Assembly (NCBI GenBank): GCA_030433275.1
Contig: JAUILK010000003.1
Location: 87,884 to 151,883 of the forward strand
DNA: 64,000 nucleotides
Direction of reading: 5' to 3'
DNA from: Gammaproteobacteria bacterium
Lineage (GTDB): Bacteria; Pseudomonadota; Gammaproteobacteria; Nitrococcales; Nitrococcaceae
The notes below the pieces were generated by a model. It was not told where the DNA came from, did no database searches, and was given only the letters and a program-made list of their open reading frames with translations. The stretch's first letter is position 1, and every line of letters begins with the position of its first letter. Shown here one piece after another: positions 16,706 to 24,460 of this stretch. Made by a program: the position numbers and the translations under genes.

Positions 16706-17135
16706 CGATCGCCCCCTCCGTTTGGTTGGCCACACTGTGGCCAGCTTCGTTCGTGTCATCGTCCGAAGATCGATTACGGGCGCGCAAGGTCACGGAGGCG
16801 AGACGGGACAAATCCAGCGTCACATCGTCAGCGCTCAGTTCGAGCCGCGAGAACTTCTCGCCGTCTTTCTCCCAACTGTTCTGTACGAACGTTCCTTCGA
16901 CCTTGATCCGAGAGCCCTTGTCGAGCACGCGCGCCGCATGCTCACCGCGCGCGCCCCACAAGGAGATGTTCACCCAGAATCCGCCTTTATCCTTGAAGCC
17001 GCCGTCGCCGTCCGGCACGGGCCGGTCGCAATACATGCGCATCTCGGCGACTTGCCGCGCTTCGCCGTTGACCGTGACCGTCTTCAGCTCAGGGGCGGCG
17101 GCCAGGTTGCCGCGCCCGGAAAATGTGTTGGACAT
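16698..17135 (-). CDS. ssb: Single-stranded DNA-binding protein (ICE type)
   Basis: 145 residues. An OB-fold spans about residues 1-115: MSNTFSGRGNLAAAPELK, MRMYCDRPVPDGDGGF, FWVNISLWGARGEHAARVL and GSRIKVEGTFV. This is the ICE-encoded SSB form found next to DUF3158 and TIGR03761 genes. It coats single strands during transfer and replication. Unlike housekeeping SSB it ends EGAIDE, without the DDIPF-type tip that recruits repair proteins. The C-terminal AGHSVAN is encoded by a copy of the palindrome. Confidence 0.85.
   Translation of the reverse strand: MSNTFSGRGNLAAAPELKTVTVNGEARQVAEMRMYCDRPVPDGDGGFKDKGGFWVNISLWGARGEHAARVLDKGSRIKVEGTFVQNSWEKDGEKFSRLELSADDVTLDLSRLASVTLRARNRSSDDDTNEAGHSVANQTEGAIDE
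16727..16744. repeat. ICE palindrome inside the 3' end of ssb
   Basis: TGGCCACACTGTGGCCAG, read in frame as AGHSVAN of SSB. It ends 22 bases upstream of the start codon of the small gene at 16448-16705, so it can act as that gene's operator while coding for the SSB tail. Confidence 0.85.
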
Positions 17136-17288
17136 GATCTCGCTCCGTTGGTCAGCTGAGCCGCGTATGAGGCACGCTCAGCGTCAACCGGAGCGAGAAG
17201 TCGTACAAGCAGGAATGGCGCGCCGTTGCGGCGGAATTGCGCGTGGGAACCCAGGCGGATCGGATCGAGATCGGTGGGTGCGCTCGAA

Positions 17289-17346
17289 CTGGCCACACTG
17301 TGGCCAGCTCCATCGAGGCTCGGAGTGCTGGCCACAGTGTGGCCAG
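17289..17346. repeat. Inverted pair of ICE palindromes upstream of ssb
   Basis: CTGGCCACACTGTGGCCAG at 17289-17307 and CTGGCCACAGTGTGGCCAG at 17328-17346. The centres are 39 bases apart and the copies are in opposite orientation (central C versus G). They fill the gap between the DUF3158 stop and the ssb start, about 155 and 195 bases before ssb. Confidence 0.88.
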
Positions 17347-17347
17347 T

Positions 17348-17884
17348 TCAATCAGCCGCGACACGGTAGCCGCGCGCCTGAACGGCGCTCAACCCATCGC
17401 GTTCGATGGTTTCGATCGCTTCCAAGCCGTCGAGCCAGTCTTGCAGACGATAGAGTTCGTAGCTCACGATCGACAAGCGCATGTTGAGATAGATGCGCCG
17501 GCGCTCGTAGCGGAGCCAGTGCCTGCGGGCCGACTCCGGCACGAGCGAGAGCAACGCGCGTCCCGCTTCACCTGTCAGGCTGATCGCCGTCGTACTGTTG
17601 CCTCCCCAATGCCGGGCGCTCGATTGGCGCCAGCGGTAGAACGTCAGACTGCGATCCCGGTAGCGCACGATCTTCGCCGGCGCCTGCGGGAACTGCTTAC
17701 GAAAGGCCTCGCATAACTTCGCGCCTTCCGCCGCATCGTCACGAATCAGTTGCTGCAGCTGGGCGATGCGCCGCCGCGCCTCCCTTACCCTTAAAGGGCC
17801 CTTTAAAGGGAGTACGTCAAATACGCCGGCAGCGGCTTCGTCAAATCCGGAGCCCTCCGGCGCCGTCTTACGATTCATCGCCAT
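17348..17884 (-). CDS. DUF3158 family ICE protein
   Basis: 178 residues, basic and helical. Starts MAMNRKTAPEGSG; the core has ARRRIAQLQQLIRDDAA, YRDRSLTFYRWRQSSARHW and the C-terminal RRIYLNMRLSIVSYELYRLQDWL. DUF3158 proteins are found only beside TIGR03761 and ssb in this class of element, and their role is unknown; the basic composition fits DNA or SSB contact. The start overlaps the preceding gene by 17 bases. The stop is immediately followed by a palindrome. Confidence 0.78.
   Translation of the reverse strand: MAMNRKTAPEGSGFDEAAAGVFDVLPLKGPLRVREARRRIAQLQQLIRDDAAEGAKLCEAFRKQFPQAPAKIVRYRDRSLTFYRWRQSSARHWGGNSTTAISLTGEAGRALLSLVPESARRHWLRYERRRIYLNMRLSIVSYELYRLQDWLDGLEAIETIERDGLSAVQARGYRVAAD
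17791..17806. repeat. 16-bp perfect palindrome TTAAAGGGCCCTTTAA inside the DUF3158 gene
   Basis: A perfect 16-base palindrome, flanked by further CCCTT and AAAGGG repeats so that AAAGGG/CCCTTT units occur three times in 27 bases (17784-17810). It encodes LPLKGPL about 30 codons into DUF3158. Its sequence differs completely from the GGCCAC palindrome. It may be a regulatory site; no binding protein is evident. Confidence 0.6.
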
Positions 17885-18662
17885 CCGGGCGCTCCTCAGA
17901 GGTTGAATCGGCGCCACTCGCCCTATCCGTCGCCGCCTGATCGCTGGCCACACTGTGGCCAGCCGCTGCGGACTGGCTCAGTCCGTCAATCGCCGGCGCG
18001 TGCGCCGGCCGCAGCCCACCGTCCAACACCGCCTGCGGCAGCTCACCCATGGCTTCGCGGGCTCGCGCCGCCCGGCGGTTGTTCTGGCGCACATCCTCAC
18101 GCTTGACGGCGGTCGCCTTGTAGCCCCGGGCCACGGCGAAGGCTCGGCGGACCGCACGGCCGGCATCATGGAGCCTCCGCTCGGCTTCATCCCGATTGAT
18201 AAGACCGACATGGCGCGCCGTCAGGATGGCCAGTACCAGCTCGTCCATTTCGACGAGCAACCAGGCGCCCATGTATCCGTAGGGATTCGAGAAAGTCAGC
18301 TCGACCTTCGCGGGCTCGAGCGAATGCGCCAGACCAACCTTCATCGCGGCCACGCGCGCCAGATCGCTCCCGAGCGTCTGCTGCATATGCGTGAGCTCGT
18401 CCTTGGACTCGGTCAGGGCTTGCTCGACCTTCAGTAGATACCAATCGGCATAGGGGTCGTCTTTGGACGCCCCGGCCCAGATCGTGCGCATCATGGCGCC
18501 GTACCGATACAGGCCGATAATGGGTGGCTTACCGTCGGCGTCATTGCCGCGGCGTCCTCCGACCAGGCGTTGCGCCTGGCGTGTCTGGATGGTCATTTCG
18601 ACAAAGTTGCGCAGCCGGCCGGGCACGATCGCCGGCGTACGGGATGATGGTGTGTCGGTCAT
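17868..18662 (-). CDS. ICE protein, PFL_4669 family (TIGR03761)
   Basis: 264 residues. Family-typical blocks are FVEMTIQTRQAQRLVGGR, PPIIGLYRYGAMMRTIW, DDPYADWYLLKVEQAL and LTFSNPYGYMGAWLLVEMDELV. It is a soluble protein of the maintenance module, always linked to DUF3158 and ssb; function unknown, probably DNA metabolism. The start is ATG 18660-18662 with GGAG 8 bases upstream. The C-terminal 50 residues are Ser/Ala/Asp-rich and carry AGHSVAS, encoded by a palindrome copy. Confidence 0.8.
   Translation of the reverse strand: MTDTPSSRTPAIVPGRLRNFVEMTIQTRQAQRLVGGRRGNDADGKPPIIGLYRYGAMMRTIWAGASKDDPYADWYLLKVEQALTESKDELTHMQQTLGSDLARVAAMKVGLAHSLEPAKVELTFSNPYGYMGAWLLVEMDELVLAILTARHVGLINRDEAERRLHDAGRAVRRAFAVARGYKATAVKREDVRQNNRRAARAREAMGELPQAVLDGGLRPAHAPAIDGLSQSAAAGHSVASDQAATDRASGADSTSEERPDGDES
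17944..17962. repeat. ICE palindrome in the 3' end of the TIGR03761 gene
   Basis: CTGGCCACACTGTGGCCAG, encoding AGHSVAS in frame. It lies 60 bases upstream of the DUF3158 start codon. Confidence 0.85.
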
Positions 18663-18800
18663 GATGTGACTCCGAACGAAGCGGCAGCATCCGATTGCCG
18701 CAGTCCAATGGTTGTCATTATCCAATGTTGTTCGTCTTTATGATGGTTCAGTTTGCAGAGCAACACCGCGGCCGACGAGGATCAATCGCCGCCGTTGCGG

Positions 18801-18857
18801 TTGGCCACAGTGTGGCCAATACGCCGAGCCCGGATCGGCTGGCCACACTGTGGCCAA
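18801..18857. repeat. Inverted pair of ICE palindromes upstream of the TIGR03761 gene
   Basis: TTGGCCACAGTGTGGCCAA at 18801-18819 and CTGGCCACACTGTGGCCAA at 18839-18857, centres 38 bases apart and opposite in orientation. They occupy the 200-base gap between the STY4528-type gene and TIGR03761, about 140-195 bases before the TIGR03761 start. The arrangement copies that upstream of ssb. Confidence 0.88.
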
Positions 18858-18864
18858 CACCCGC

Positions 18865-20298
18865 CTAGCCGGGCGCATGCGACGCTCCGTCGCGAAGACT
18901 CCGGTAGCGCTGTTGCAACGCGTCGCATTCCTGGCGCAGCCGATCGCGCTGGGCTTCGAGATCGGGCCGTGTGTCGGGCGCAGCGAGTGGGATCAAGTGT
19001 TGTTCCATGCCCGCGATCTCGCTCTGCAGGCCGCGTATCCGCTGGCGCAACTCGTCCAACTCGGCTTTTTCGGCGGATTCCTGTGGATTGCGCGGCGGGG
19101 TGCCGACCGGTTGGAAGGTCCCCGCCTCCACACGCTTGCACAGCGATACGGCGTAACCGACCGGGCTGCGCAGCGGATTATCCGGATCTTGCAGCTTGCG
19201 GTGGAGGGCATCGAGCACGTTCTGGCGCTGCTCGCCGGAGAGACCCCTCGAGGCAAAGCACCGTTCGATCAACGCGCGTTCGTTCGATGGCAGCGCCGCG
19301 GGCCAGCGCAGCGAGGATTCCGCGGCGGAGACGGGCCGGTGAGCGCTGGCCACAGTGTGGCCAGGCGATCCAGGTGTAAATTTCGCCTCGCGCGCGGAAT
19401 CTGGAGGAAGGTTTGTAGTAGTAGTTTTGTTATTAATACTACTACTACAAGTATATCCAGGTGTAAATTTTACTTCCTGTGGATAAGATTCAACTTTTTC
19501 TGTATTTTCAAATGCTTGATGTCCAAGTGTAAAATTTGCACTTGGGTCGGAACGGCCAGGTGTAAAATTTACACTCGGTGATCCAGGTGTAAATTTTACT
19601 TCCTGCGAGGGGTTGGCCACAGTGTGGCCAGCCTCCGAGGGCTCATGGGCGGCGGCCACATCGCCGCCCATGAGCAAATCGAAAAACGATCCACCGCCGC
19701 TGTGCACGGCCATGGCGGCGCTCAGGCGGCGATTCATCGGATCGGGCGGAGCCAGCGGATCGCGGCCCTCCCGCAGCGCCTGATCGATACCCGCTAGCGC
19801 GGCCCGGGCCGCCCGGCTGACATAGCGATCGGGGTTCTCCTTGACTGTGTCGAGCAGCTGCAGGTAGGAGGCATCGAGCCGAGCGGCTTCACTCAGTGAG
19901 CACGGCTCGCTGTGAATCGCGTTGATCGTGCCGCAGAAACGGCCTTTGTCATCCCGCACCCGCTTGTGCTGGCTGATCCAGCGGCAAACGCGCAGCAGGA
20001 CGCGGTCGCGGTGGACCGTTTTCTTGGCGTGGCCGAGCACCTGCGCGGTGTGGTCCAACGAGGGCATGGCAATCGCCCCTCGCGGACGATGGCTTGATTC
20101 TTGCATTAGATATAAGAAATGCACCTTGGCGCTGTCGCTCAAGAACGGATCCCGAACCAGGATCGCCGGATAGCTTTGGTGCCAGGCGCCGAGGAAAAGC
20201 AATCCCTCGGCCTCTTGGCCGAGGGACTCGCCCGAGCGCGCCAGATCCTGCGCCGCTTGCTCCAGATACGTGCTGAGCGTGTCCGCCGGCGCAGTCAT
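18865..20298 (-). CDS. STY4528-family ICE/pathogenicity-island replication protein
   Basis: 477 residues. The N-terminal part (about 1-180) has AILVRDPFLSDSAKVHFLYL, SLDHTAQVLGHAKKTVHRDRVLLRVCRWIS (HTH-like) and GRFCGTINAIHSEPCS, as in STY4528-type proteins annotated as island replication proteins. A central low-complexity region (about 235-320) repeats KFTPG/NFTPG units encoded by iteron-like DNA. The C-terminus has a helical domain (LIERCFASRGLSGEQR) and a coiled coil (ELRQRIRGLQSEIAGMEQHL). It may bind its own internal repeats to start replication of the excised element. Start ATG 20296-20298 overlaps DUF2857 (ATGA). Confidence 0.75.
   Translation of the reverse strand: MTAPADTLSTYLEQAAQDLARSGESLGQEAEGLLFLGAWHQSYPAILVRDPFLSDSAKVHFLYLMQESSHRPRGAIAMPSLDHTAQVLGHAKKTVHRDRVLLRVCRWISQHKRVRDDKGRFCGTINAIHSEPCSLSEAARLDASYLQLLDTVKENPDRYVSRAARAALAGIDQALREGRDPLAPPDPMNRRLSAAMAVHSGGGSFFDLLMGGDVAAAHEPSEAGHTVANPSQEVKFTPGSPSVNFTPGRSDPSANFTLGHQAFENTEKVESYPQEVKFTPGYTCSSSINNKTTTTNLPPDSAREAKFTPGSPGHTVASAHRPVSAAESSLRWPAALPSNERALIERCFASRGLSGEQRQNVLDALHRKLQDPDNPLRSPVGYAVSLCKRVEAGTFQPVGTPPRNPQESAEKAELDELRQRIRGLQSEIAGMEQHLIPLAAPDTRPDLEAQRDRLRQECDALQQRYRSLRDGASHAPG
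19346..19631. repeat. Two ICE palindromes bracketing the iteron-like array
   Basis: CTGGCCACAGTGTGGCCAG at 19346-19364 and TTGGCCACAGTGTGGCCAG at 19613-19631, both with central G. They lie inside the STY4528-type gene and encode GHTVAS and AGHTVAN. The five TGTAAA-type repeats lie exactly between them. Confidence 0.85.
19370..19603. repeat. Iteron-like array of five CCAGGTGTAAAWTTTAC repeats
   Basis: Copies begin at 19370, 19457, 19523, 19556 and 19583. The consensus is CCAGGTGTAAAATTTACAC; the copies at 19523-19545 (CCAAGTGTAAAATTTGCACTTGG) and 19556-19578 are close to full inverted repeats around AAATTT. The surrounding DNA is AT-rich, with a tract of ACTACTACAA repeats around 19430-19450. 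The array is inside the replication gene, where it encodes VKFTPG-type repeats. It looks like a Rep-binding or origin region; the coding repeat may be a by-product. Confidence 0.6.
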
Positions 20299-20852
20299 GA
20301 TACCCACTCCATGGCCATCGCGCCGCGAATGAAACGCCACAGCGTGCGGCAATCCGCGCCGGTCGCTTCGGACAATCGCAACCATTCGCCCGCCGAGTTG
20401 GGCTTGCGGCCATTGAGGTGTTGGTGCCAGGCCCGCCAGATCGTATCCATGGTTTCGGTGTCGGGCTCGGCCGGACGCCCGGCGCCGCGGCTGCAGCGGC
20501 AGCGCCGCCGCATGGCCGTGTATTGGCGATCGGTCATGCCGAACAGGGCGCGCATCATCTCGACCGGCGCCTCGCGGCAGACCATCTCGGTTTTGAGCTT
20601 TTCGATGGCCCGTTCCCGCTTCATCTCGTTCAAGACCATCCAGAAACGTTCGCGGTCCAAGCGGATATCGAGCACATGACCGTCCATGCGGTCGGCGACC
20701 GAGAGAAAATCCGACAACTGCAAAGACGCCAACGCCGTGATTTCCGGCTCGCCGAAATTGAGATCCCGCAGCACCGCCCAGTCCCCCCGATCGAGACAGG
20801 ACGCCGCGTAGAGCAAAGTCGCGAGCGTGAGATCCGATTCCTTGGTCGGCAT
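20295..20852 (-). CDS. DUF2857 family ICE protein
   Basis: 185 residues, soluble and helical. LTLATLLYAASCLDRGDW, LNFGEPEITALASLQLSDF and the later MRALFGMTDRQYTAMRRRC fit DUF2857 proteins, which sit directly before STY4528-type genes in PFGI-1/SPI-7 elements. The MTDRQYTAMRRR segment looks like a helix-turn-helix, so it may regulate the neighbouring genes. It overlaps the next gene by four bases and follows parB by six. Function not established. Confidence 0.8.
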   Translation of the reverse strand: MPTKESDLTLATLLYAASCLDRGDWAVLRDLNFGEPEITALASLQLSDFLSVADRMDGHVLDIRLDRERFWMVLNEMKRERAIEKLKTEMVCREAPVEMMRALFGMTDRQYTAMRRRCRCSRGAGRPAEPDTETMDTIWRAWHQHLNGRKPNSAGEWLRLSEATGADCRTLWRFIRGAMAMEWVS

Positions 20853-20858
20853 TACTGT

Positions 20859-22601
20859 TCACCCCTCCCAGGGCTTATTGTCCGTAAACCGATAAATCGC
20901 TCGATAGGTCTCCACCAGCTGAACCCAGTCGTTCCAGCGCTGATCAGGCCAGCTCTGGTAGAGCATTGGCCCTATGTCGTTCGGTTCCAGCGGCGGGACC
21001 TCGCAGAGCAACTCGCGGTCGGCCTGTTCCCATTGCCAGCGTGAAAACGCCTGCGGCCCGTCACGCGCCTGACGCATGGCGTCGCCGATGCGCCGCCGCT
21101 GCCAGTCTTGCGGCATGTAGGCGCACGCCTGCCCGTGGCGTGCGAATTGCTCGGCCAGGGTGGCGAGATGCCACCAAACGCACATCGCGCTGCGGCCGAT
21201 CTCCGGATGCCAGGCTTGCTGCGCGTCCATGGGCACCGGCCCCACCAGAAAGCCGAGACCGCCGCGGATCGGCGTCACGATCTCGCCGAGCCGCGAGCCT
21301 TGTGCGATGCGGCTGGCCAGCGTCCAGGCGCGGGCACGCAGCGACTTGAGATCGCCCGGTATCGAATCCCGCGCCGTCGGGCGGTCATCGCCGGGCGGGT
21401 TGGTCGGCTCGGGATCCGGGCTCGGTTCGCGCGGCTTGGACCGGTCGTTGTCCGCCGGCCGAGCGGACGTGGACGCGGCGTGCCCCTCACGGCCGGCCGG
21501 CCGAACCGCGGCGCCGCTCGCCGGGAGCGGCGCCTGGCTGGGCGGTGTATTCGCCAGCGGTGGCGCCGAGGTTCGATCGGCCGGCGCGCCGGGTGTCCTG
21601 TGAGCGCTCGCGGGCGCCGGCGTTGGCTGTACGCCCGAATCATCGCCCGCGAGGTCGGGATCAGGCGCGGGATGACCCGGTATCGGTGATCGGTCGGCCT
21701 CAGAATCCGACCGCCCATACAGCGCGGCGCCGAGCTCGAGGCTGGCGCGTTGCATGTCGCAGTCGGCGCTGACCGACAGCTCTTCCTCGAGGTCGCGGCG
21801 CAGCGCGTCGAAATCGAGGCCATCGCCGTCATGACGCTGCAGGGTCTGCTCGAACAGACCGACGGCCTCATCGGCCGCGCCGAGGTCCATCGACGCCCAC
21901 GCCTTACTGAACGCGCGTTGCAGCTCATAGACCTTCGTGATCGTCGTGCGGCCCACGCCGGTTTGCAGCACGTGCGGAATCAGCGGGTAGAGCGTGTCGA
22001 CCGTATAGTCGTACCAGCCGATCATGGTGCGGCTGATCGGATACCCCGCCGCGCCGAGCCGGTCCCGCAGCTCGCGTTGCGACAACGGCTTACCGGCTTC
22101 CTCCTCGAGCAGCCCGCGCAGATCCTGCACGGCAAGCGCTCGATCGATGAAGGTTAGATCGCCGCGCAGATCGTTGTCCTGGATGTGGGAGACCAGGGTG
22201 TGGGTTTCGCCCGTCCAGGGCTGGAATTGGCACCAAACCTGCCTGAAGCGTTCGTCCGCGGTTTCCTTCCAGAGCTCTTGGACGATGAGCAGGCGCGTGT
22301 TGCCGCCGACGCCGATCATGTACGTATCCGGCCGGTCGGTATCCGGACGCTGGGTGATCGTGAGAACCTGGTTGAAGCCGGCGTCGCTGATGTAGGCCTT
22401 GAGCTCGTCGTATTTGTCGTTCGGAGTGCGCCGCGGGTTACGGTCATACGGTACGAGCTTGTCGACGTCGACGAGCATCGGCGTCGTGGCGGCCGGCGAG
22501 TTCGACGCCGGCGCATCCGATGATTCCCCGGCGTCGCGTCGAAAATGCGGCTGTGACAAGAGCTCGCCTATCCGGTCAGCGGTAGGGCGCTTGCGACTCA
22601 T
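20859..22601 (-). CDS. parB: ParB-family protein of PFGI-1-class ICE (TIGR03764)
   Basis: 580 residues. N-terminal ParB/Srx domain (about 45-170) with VDKLVPYDRNPRRTPNDKY and GVGGNTRLLIVQELWKET; a central HTH part (about 180-260) with SQRELRDRLGAAGYPISRTMIGWYDY; a long Pro/Ala/Asp-rich linker (about 335-440); and a distinct C-terminal domain with WWHLATLAEQFARHGQ and WQWEQADRELL. It should bind the element's centromere-like sites together with ParA and keep the excised ICE from being lost. The start overlaps the methylase stop (ATGA). It is a candidate binder of the repeated palindrome. Confidence 0.85.
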   Translation of the reverse strand: MSRKRPTADRIGELLSQPHFRRDAGESSDAPASNSPAATTPMLVDVDKLVPYDRNPRRTPNDKYDELKAYISDAGFNQVLTITQRPDTDRPDTYMIGVGGNTRLLIVQELWKETADERFRQVWCQFQPWTGETHTLVSHIQDNDLRGDLTFIDRALAVQDLRGLLEEEAGKPLSQRELRDRLGAAGYPISRTMIGWYDYTVDTLYPLIPHVLQTGVGRTTITKVYELQRAFSKAWASMDLGAADEAVGLFEQTLQRHDGDGLDFDALRRDLEEELSVSADCDMQRASLELGAALYGRSDSEADRSPIPGHPAPDPDLAGDDSGVQPTPAPASAHRTPGAPADRTSAPPLANTPPSQAPLPASGAAVRPAGREGHAASTSARPADNDRSKPREPSPDPEPTNPPGDDRPTARDSIPGDLKSLRARAWTLASRIAQGSRLGEIVTPIRGGLGFLVGPVPMDAQQAWHPEIGRSAMCVWWHLATLAEQFARHGQACAYMPQDWQRRRIGDAMRQARDGPQAFSRWQWEQADRELLCEVPPLEPNDIGPMLYQSWPDQRWNDWVQLVETYRAIYRFTDNKPWEG

Positions 22602-23566
22602 CGCTGATCCTCCCGCCGGCCCCCAGCCGGCTCGTCCGTCTTCGCGCCCGCCCAACTGATCGCCTCGCCGATGGCTACGTCGCTGGCCGCCGCATCGACA
22701 GCGAACAGCGGCATCTGCGGCGCGCAGTTCTGTGCCGCCGGATTGATCCAGAGACATTCCGTGCGGCTGACGCTGCCTTGGGCTCCGGATCCGAGGGTGT
22801 CCGCCGCGACCTGTTGCCAGCCGGGCAGGGCGGCGCGGTACAGCGGCGAGTCGTAACCGCTGAGCACGACCATCCCGTCCAGGCTATTGAGGCAAGACAG
22901 CAACGCCTCGTGCTCGGCCAGCGACATTTCATGCCGATAATTGCCGCCGCTGTGCTTGCTGCGTGTCTCCGGCAGATAGGGCGGGTCCACGTAGTGCAGG
23001 GTCTGCTCGCTGTCGTGCTGCGCCATCACCTTGATGGCCGGACGCGATTCGATGATCACCTCGGCGAGCCGGGCGGTGAATTGCGGGATCAGCTCGGATA
23101 CCCGGGCCCAGGAGCGGGCGACGGGCGTATACCGGCCCGCATTGGTCACCGTGCGCATGCCCGAACGGCCGCGTGTCGCACTGGCGGAGCCGAAACCGGC
23201 CCAAGACCGAAAGAGGGTGCGCCGCGCCTGCTCGATCGGGTCCGGGGCGGCCTGCTGCGCCAGCCCGAATTCTTCGCGCGCATAGGGCGTCAGCTGACAC
23301 AGCCGTAAAAGCTCCGCCGCCGCGTTGCGATCTCTCAATACCCGGAAAACGTTGACGATCTCGCCATCGAGATCGTTGTAAACCTCGGCGGTGGAACGAG
23401 GCTTTTGCAGTAGAACGCCGGCGCTGCCGCCGAAGGGCTCCACGTAGACGCGATGTTCCGGAAAGAAGCCCGCGATCCACGGGGCGAGGCGGAATTTGCT
23501 GCCGTGGTAGCGCAGAATCGGCGTGGTGACGGCCTCAGCACTGTTGTTGGTATGGGCGGCTTTCAT
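22598..23566 (-). CDS. D12-class DNA adenine N6-methyltransferase (Dam-like)
   Basis: 322 residues. Motifs of a GATC-type D12 methylase: YHGSKFRLAPWI near 20-31, the SAM-binding FGGSAGVLL (45-53) and the catalytic DPPY (194-197). It transfers methyl groups to adenine in a short target, usually GATC. It is placed between parA and parB with four-base overlaps on both sides, so the three are one translational unit. Possible roles are host-range protection, or marking the element's DNA for replication and partition. Relatives such as SPI-7 have dnaB near this place. Confidence 0.88.
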   Translation of the reverse strand: MKAAHTNNSAEAVTTPILRYHGSKFRLAPWIAGFFPEHRVYVEPFGGSAGVLLQKPRSTAEVYNDLDGEIVNVFRVLRDRNAAAELLRLCQLTPYAREEFGLAQQAAPDPIEQARRTLFRSWAGFGSASATRGRSGMRTVTNAGRYTPVARSWARVSELIPQFTARLAEVIIESRPAIKVMAQHDSEQTLHYVDPPYLPETRSKHSGGNYRHEMSLAEHEALLSCLNSLDGMVVLSGYDSPLYRAALPGWQQVAADTLGSGAQGSVSRTECLWINPAAQNCAPQMPLFAVDAAASDVAIGEAISWAGAKTDEPAGGRREDQR

Positions 23567-24378
23567 GGCTGGCCTCCCGTCGACGCGGTGTCGACATGAG
23601 GTAACAGCTCGCTCACCAGTGCGCTCATGGTCTCGCGCGCCGCGGGCGCGGTGCCGCCGCTGCGCCGGGGCTCCCATTCGTGGACGGGCACCTGCGCGCT
23701 GGCGGCTTCGCGATACGCGACGGTCGCCGGCACGACCGTATCCAGAATCGAGATACCGCCGCGGCTGGCCGCGAAGGTCGACTTGCGCAGGCTTTCGGCG
23801 ACCGTGCGCGCGTCCACTGTACGGTCCATGCGGTAACACAGACCGTACAGATGCCCGACCGGCGCGCCCATGTGTTGCATGGGCCGCAGACGCTCGAGCA
23901 TGGAGAGCGTGCCGCGGGCGAACTCGCGCGCACTCAGGATCTCGGGCGGAATGGGCGAGAGCAGGATGTCGCCGGCGAGCACGCCGAGATCCTGCAGCGG
24001 CCCGATGGCGCCTTGGGTGTCGATCAGGATGAAATCGTAGTCCAGATCCGAGAGCGCGCGGCGCAGGCGAATGCGCCCGTCGGGCGTGTGCAGGATCCAG
24101 TTTTCCAGACTGCCATCGGGGTCGTCGGAGACCACAATGGCCAGATTCTCGACTGCCGTTTGGCTGACAGCGTCCGCCAAACGGCCCGTGGTGACCACGC
24201 TATGCAGTCCGCTGGGAGCCCGCGATGTGAGCGGATAGTAGGAGCTCAGCGTCGGTTGAATATCGGCGTCCACCATGAGCACGCGATAGCCCGCGTGCGC
24301 GAGAAAGCCGCCGATATTGGCCGTCAGTGTGGTTTTTCCGACTCCGCCTTTGGTAGAGCAAATGGTTATGAGCATCAT
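23563..24378 (-). CDS. parA: ParA/Soj partition ATPase of the ICE
   Basis: 271 residues. Deviant Walker A KGGVGKTT (10-17), the VDAD motif (about 37-40) and Walker B FILIDTQG (about 115-122), as in ParA/MinD ATPases. It acts with ParB in element maintenance. In this ICE class the soj-like gene marks the end of the element away from the integrase, so the right boundary should lie a short way beyond it. Two adjacent ATGs follow GGAGG; the second has better spacing. An AT-rich dyad lies about 85-115 bases upstream. Confidence 0.92.
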   Translation of the reverse strand: MMLITICSTKGGVGKTTLTANIGGFLAHAGYRVLMVDADIQPTLSSYYPLTSRAPSGLHSVVTTGRLADAVSQTAVENLAIVVSDDPDGSLENWILHTPDGRIRLRRALSDLDYDFILIDTQGAIGPLQDLGVLAGDILLSPIPPEILSAREFARGTLSMLERLRPMQHMGAPVGHLYGLCYRMDRTVDARTVAESLRKSTFAASRGGISILDTVVPATVAYREAASAQVPVHEWEPRRSGGTAPAARETMSALVSELLPHVDTASTGGQP

Positions 24379-24460
24379 CAGACCTCCGGTTGGTGAAGTC
24401 TGATGGGCTTACACGCTGCGCTATAACACCTTGATCTGCATCTTATTACACGCGTCTAGT

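Noticed and set aside
13066..19631. CRISPR array or transposon ends
   Set aside because: The repeats are irregularly spaced, palindromic and placed at gene starts; no uniform spacers, no cas genes, no target duplications or transposase.
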